Assembly: GCA_002422995.1 (NCBI GenBank)
Contig: DIUK01000154.1
Location: forward strand, 454 to 9,326
Direction of reading: 5' to 3'
DNA from: Rhodocyclaceae bacterium UBA6160
GTDB lineage: Bacteria > Pseudomonadota > Gammaproteobacteria > Burkholderiales > Rhodocyclaceae
DNA: 8,873 bases
Each line of letters opens with the position of its first letter. Positions within the stretch are counted from its first letter, which is position 1. This document shows, one piece after another, positions 5,711-8,873 of this stretch. The notes beneath the pieces were generated by a model, which searched no databases, was not told where the DNA came from, and saw only the letters and a list, made by a program, of their open reading frames with translations. The position numbers were made by a program, and so were the translations under genes.

Positions 5711-7083
5711 CCCAACTCCCCCGCTTTAGCCAGTTGGCGATACCGCTGATTCAATCCCGCTACCGCCACCAGGTTGGCCAAAGCGACCAGCGCAAACAGT
5801 TCGGGAAGCGTCACACCTGCAGCGATGAGCGCACCTGCGCCCAGGGCGCCGATGACCATCAGCAGCGCGTTCATGATGTTATTGGCCGCGATCATGCGTG
5901 CCCGGTGCGTTGGTGCGCTGGCTTGTTGCAGCAGGGTGTACAGCGGCACGGTAAATAAACCGCCGCACAAACCCAGACCAAGCAAATCCGTCAGCACGCG
6001 AAACATACCTGGCTGCTGCACCAGAGCAAGTGCGTTCAAAGGCGAGGTGCTTGCTGCGGTCAACACGGGCGAGGCCACATAAAGATCCAGCGCGCACAGG
6101 CTCAAGCCGATACCACCGGCAAAAATCAGCCAGCCCACGCGCGCGCGCCGGTGGCGAATCAGCCATTCGCACAACATCGAGCCTGCACCGATGCCAAGAA
6201 TAAATGCCACCAGCAGCAAGGTAACGCTGGTCTCATCGCCATGCAATATTTCTTTGGCATACAGCGGAATATGCACCAGGAAAATCGCGCCATACACCCA
6301 GAACCAGGAAATGCCCAGTAGCGCCGCAAAGGCCGGGCGTTTTTTTCGCGCATAGGCCAGATTCCGCCAAGTTTCAGCGAGCGGGTTGCGGCTGATGCGA
6401 AAAGTCGGCGCTGGCAGAACGGCGCCGACAGAATGGGCAACTGATGGAGCGAAAAATACGGGCACAACGGGGTCGCCAGCAACCGGCGGCGCAGCAGGGA
6501 TGGCGCGTGCGGCAACATAACCGATTAGCGCGATCACCCCACCGGCAACGCTAATCCACAACGTCGCGTCAGGCACGCTGGCCAAAAGCCCGCCCAGCAA
6601 GGACCCCAGCAAAATCGCCACAAAGGTGCCGGTTTCAATCAACGCATTGCCGCCCATCAATTCACTCGCCGCCAGATGCTGCGGCAAAATTGCATATTTG
6701 ATCGGACCAAAAATCGTCGAATGCAGGCCGAGCAAAAAAAGCGCCAGCAATAAAACCGGCAACTGGTGCAGCCAAAAGCCGACACCGGCAATGATCACGA
6801 TCACCAGCTCAAAACCCTTGACCCAGCGCGTAATCATGGCTTTGTCGTATGTATCCGCCAATTGCCCAGCGCTCGCCGACAACAGGAAAAACGGCAAAAT
6901 AAACACCCCCGCCGCCACATTCGCCAGCACCCCGGGCGAAAGCGTTGTCCACCGCCCGGCCTGAAAGGTGAGCAGCACAATCATCGCATTTTTGATGACG
7001 TTATCATTCAATGCCCCTAAGAACTGGGTAATGAACAAGGGCAAAAAGCGCCGCTCGCGCAACAGCAATAAAGGATGATTCAT
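5707..7083 (-). CDS. LplT-like MFS transporter (lysophospholipid transporter family)
   Basis: A 458-residue membrane protein with about 12 predicted helices in two halves and a variable cytoplasmic linker at about 193-240. The N-terminus FLPLFITQFLGALNDNVIKNA (13-33) and the segment HSTIFGPIKYAILPQHL (121-137) match the LplT branch of the MFS and the transporter half of LplT-acyltransferase fusions. Known: LplT flips lysophospholipids inward across the inner membrane for re-acylation by Aas. Here no acyltransferase or acyl-ACP synthetase domain is attached or adjacent in the window, so that substrate is inferred only. The start ATG overlaps the recG stop as ATGA (7080-7083), and a GAGGA sits 12 bases upstream inside recG, so translation is probably coupled. 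The stop overlaps that of the converging flavoprotein gene. A plausible alternative label is a generic MFS permease. Confidence 0.83.
   Translation of the reverse strand: MNHPLLLLRERRFLPLFITQFLGALNDNVIKNAMIVLLTFQAGRWTTLSPGVLANVAAGVFILPFFLLSASAGQLADTYDKAMITRWVKGFELVIVIIAGVGFWLHQLPVLLLALFLLGLHSTIFGPIKYAILPQHLAASELMGGNALIETGTFVAILLGSLLGGLLASVPDATLWISVAGGVIALIGYVAARAIPAAPPVAGDPVVPVFFAPSVAHSVGAVLPAPTFRISRNPLAETWRNLAYARKKRPAFAALLGISWFWVYGAIFLVHIPLYAKEILHGDETSVTLLLVAFILGIGAGSMLCEWLIRHRRARVGWLIFAGGIGLSLCALDLYVASPVLTAASTSPLNALALVQQPGMFRVLTDLLGLGLCGGLFTVPLYTLLQQASAPTHRARMIAANNIMNALLMVIGALGAGALIAAGVTLPELFALVALANLVAVAGLNQRYRQLAKAGELG
6400..6429 (-). repeat. Dispersed 15-mer copy C paired with inverted core copy G
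   Basis: AAAAGTCGGCGCTGG (6400-6414) is the exact reverse complement of the 15-mer seen at 320 and 8035. Seven bases later the core GCGCCGAC (6422-6429) appears in the opposite orientation, so GTCGGCGC (6404-6411) and GCGCCGAC form a perfect 8-bp stem with a 10-nt loop. The pair encodes SVGAVLPAPTF (residues 218-228) in the variable linker between the two halves of the MFS transporter, where sequence constraint is low. Confidence 0.65.
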
Positions 7084-8873
7084 GCTTTCAAAAAATCCTC
7101 ACGTCCGCCCAGCCAGCGCGCCAGATGCGCATCCGCCACATCAGGCGCATCGCGCAACAACTCATCGGCCAGTTGGCGTGCCTTTTCAACCAGCGCGGTG
7201 TCTTCCAGATCGGCATAGCGCAACAGCGGCAAGCCGCTTTGCCGCGCGCCGATAAACTCGCCAGGCCCGCGCAGGCGTAAATCTTCACGCGCAATCTTAA
7301 AACCATCCGTGCTTTCAAAAATCACTTTCAGCCGCGCCCGCGCCATCTGCCCCAAGGGCTGGGCGTACAACAAAATACACGTCGATTGCGCCGCGCCCCG
7401 CCCGACACGGCCGCGCAACTGGTGCAACTGCGACAACCCAAAACGTTCCGCATGCTCAATCACCATCAAGCTCGCGTTGGGCACATCCACCCCCACTTCA
7501 ATCACGGTTGTCGCCACCAGCACCTGAATTTCATTGGCCGCAAAAGCAGCCATGACAGCCGCCTTTTCCTCACTTTTCATGCGCCCATGCACCAATCCCA
7601 CGCGCAGCGTGGGCAAGTCTGCCAATAACTGCGCGTAAGTGTCTTCCGCCGTTTGCAACTGCAGGGTTTCGCTTTCTTCAATCAGCGGGCATACCCAATA
7701 CGCCTGCCCGCCGAGCGCGCACGCAGTGCGCACGCGGGCAACGATTTCATCGCGCCGCGCAGCCGAAACAAGCCGCGTGGCGACCGGCGTTCTGCCGGGC
7801 GGCAATTCGTCCAGCACCGAGACATCCAAATCAGCGTAATAACTCATCGCCAGGGTGCGCGGAATCGGCGTGGCCGACATGGTGAGCTGGTGCGCAAAAC
7901 GGCCTTTGTCTTTTAGCGCCAGGCGCTGACGCACGCCAAAGCGGTGCTGCTCATCCACAATCGCCAGTCCCAGGCGGTCAAAGACGACATTTTCTTCAAT
8001 CAAGGCATGCGTGCCAACCATAAGCGCCGTCTTGCCAGCGCCGACTTTTTCAATCGCCGCGAGCTTGTCGCGCTTTTTGAGGCTGCCGGTCAGCCAGGCA
8101 ACTTCCAGCCCCAAGGGCGCAAGCCAAGTCGACAGCTTCTGGTAATGCTGCTCGGCCAGAATTTCCGTGGGTGCCATCAAGGCGGCCTGATAACCAGCTT
8201 CGACCGCATGCAGCATAGCCAAGGCCGCGACGATGGTTTTGCCACTGCCCACATCGCCCTGCAACAAGCGCTGCATCGGATGCGGCTGTGCCAAATCCTG
8301 CGCAATCTCGCCCCAGGCACGCCGCTGCGCGCCGGTGAGGAGAAACGGTAAAACACGCAACAGCTGCTCAGTGAGCTCATGGGTGGCGATCAATTCCGGC
8401 ACCCCCAGCGCGCGGCGCGCAGTGTAAGCACGACGCAGCGATAACTGCTGCGCCAGCAATTCATCGAACTGCACACGCCGCCAGGCCGGATGGTTGCGTG
8501 ACTCCAGTTGCGCTAAAGCACTCTCTGGCGGCGGCGCATGCAAAAAGCGAATCGCGCCGGAAATATCTGGCAGCGCATACTTGGCCAAAACAACAGGCGG
8601 TAAGGTGTCGGTTAATTCAATGCGCGCCAATGCCCGCTGGATGAGCCGCCGCAAGGTAGATTGCCCGAGTCCTGCTGTGGTCGGATAAACCGGTGTCAAG
8701 CCCGTTGGCAGCGCAGCGGCTGAGGATTCTTCAGTAGATAAGTCCGTTGCGCCGAGCACCTGAAAACGCGGATGGACAATTTCCCTGCCAAAAAAACCCT
8801 CGCGCAACTCACCAAACACACGCAAACGCGCCCCCTCTTGCAAGGCTTTTTGCTGGCTGGGGTAAAAATTCAG
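7080..8873 (-). CDS. recG: ATP-dependent DNA helicase RecG, N-terminus off the window
   Basis: The frame is open to the right edge: 597 residues are visible, and roughly 90-100 N-terminal residues are missing compared with full-length RecG (E. coli 693). The visible part begins in the wedge domain (LNFYPSQQKALQEGARLRVFG; GFFGREIVHPRF). It continues with Walker A GDVGSGKT (about 206-213 of the visible part), DEQH box (307-310) in IVDEQHRFGVRQR, TMSATPIPRT (331-340), the helicase C motifs VATTVIEVGVDVPNA and HQLRGRVGRG, and the RecG-specific TRG region DLRLRGPGEFIGARQSGLP. RecG is a double-strand DNA translocase that regresses stalled forks and migrates Holliday junctions. A TTG at 8843 is not the real start, because conserved RecG sequence continues upstream of it. 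Its TGA overlaps the ATG of the MFS gene, suggesting one transcript. All key motifs are intact. Confidence 0.97.
   Translation of the reverse strand: MNFYPSQQKALQEGARLRVFGELREGFFGREIVHPRFQVLGATDLSTEESSAAALPTGLTPVYPTTAGLGQSTLRRLIQRALARIELTDTLPPVVLAKYALPDISGAIRFLHAPPPESALAQLESRNHPAWRRVQFDELLAQQLSLRRAYTARRALGVPELIATHELTEQLLRVLPFLLTGAQRRAWGEIAQDLAQPHPMQRLLQGDVGSGKTIVAALAMLHAVEAGYQAALMAPTEILAEQHYQKLSTWLAPLGLEVAWLTGSLKKRDKLAAIEKVGAGKTALMVGTHALIEENVVFDRLGLAIVDEQHRFGVRQRLALKDKGRFAHQLTMSATPIPRTLAMSYYADLDVSVLDELPPGRTPVATRLVSAARRDEIVARVRTACALGGQAYWVCPLIEESETLQLQTAEDTYAQLLADLPTLRVGLVHGRMKSEEKAAVMAAFAANEIQVLVATTVIEVGVDVPNASLMVIEHAERFGLSQLHQLRGRVGRGAAQSTCILLYAQPLGQMARARLKVIFESTDGFKIAREDLRLRGPGEFIGARQSGLPLLRYADLEDTALVEKARQLADELLRDAPDVADAHLARWLGGREDFLKA
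8035..8049 (+). repeat. Dispersed 15-mer CCAGCGCCGACTTTT, copy D
   Basis: Exact copy of the word at 320-334, here inside recG and opposite to its coding strand. It encodes the K-V-G-A-G part of IEKVGAGKTAL, a position between conserved helicase motifs that varies among RecG proteins. Nothing about the RecG function appears to demand this codon choice. Confidence 0.65.

Noticed and set aside
6137..6151. Alternating CG run as a simple repeat or Z-DNA element
   Set aside because: It is short and encodes an Arg-rich loop (RHRRARVG) in the transporter, which explains the composition.

Overview
The window looks like chromosomal DNA of a betaproteobacterium. The basis is protein flavour only: a NYN-domain protein with the ALFCDFENIALG start typical of that group, a Lig E type ATP-dependent ligase, and a RecG/LplT-like gene pair. 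The genus cannot be fixed from this sequence. Base composition is moderate, slightly GC-rich and even along the window, and no insertion sequence, prophage, CRISPR array, rRNA or tRNA was seen. Gene density is high and both edge genes run off the window.

Layout, left to right. (1) A minus-strand NYN-domain (PIN-like nuclease fold) gene, truncated at the left edge. (2) A divergent spacer of about 160 nt, then a plus-strand AEC-family permease. (3) A 191-nt convergent spacer holding a C-rich, G-poor stretch and a branched inverted-repeat element. (4) A minus-strand Lig E ATP-dependent DNA ligase with a signal peptide, facing away from a plus-strand recQ across a 71-nt spacer. (5) A 149-nt spacer, then a plus-strand nitronate-monooxygenase-like flavoprotein with an unusual C-terminal cysteine cluster. 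(6) A minus-strand pair, recG (5' end off the window) and an LplT-like MFS transporter, joined by an ATGA overlap. The transporter's stop codon overlaps that of the flavoprotein within one palindromic TTAA.

Functionally the window is rich in DNA transactions: RecQ (3'-5' helicase in recombination and repair), RecG (fork regression and branch migration) and a periplasm-directed nick-sealing ligase. Two transporters and a flavin enzyme are interspersed. Only recG-MFS looks like an operon.

The most unexpected signal is a short dispersed word, CCAGCGCCGACTTTT. It occurs three times exactly, once as a 13-base match and several times as a shorter core, on both strands. The four best copies lie in spacers or in weakly conserved protein segments, and one copy is half of a perfect inverted repeat. 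This resembles how DNA uptake sequences are distributed in Neisseriaceae. Together with a Lig E ligase, a family repeatedly linked to naturally competent bacteria, it makes a testable hypothesis of an unrecognised uptake-sequence-like system, though one window cannot establish it.
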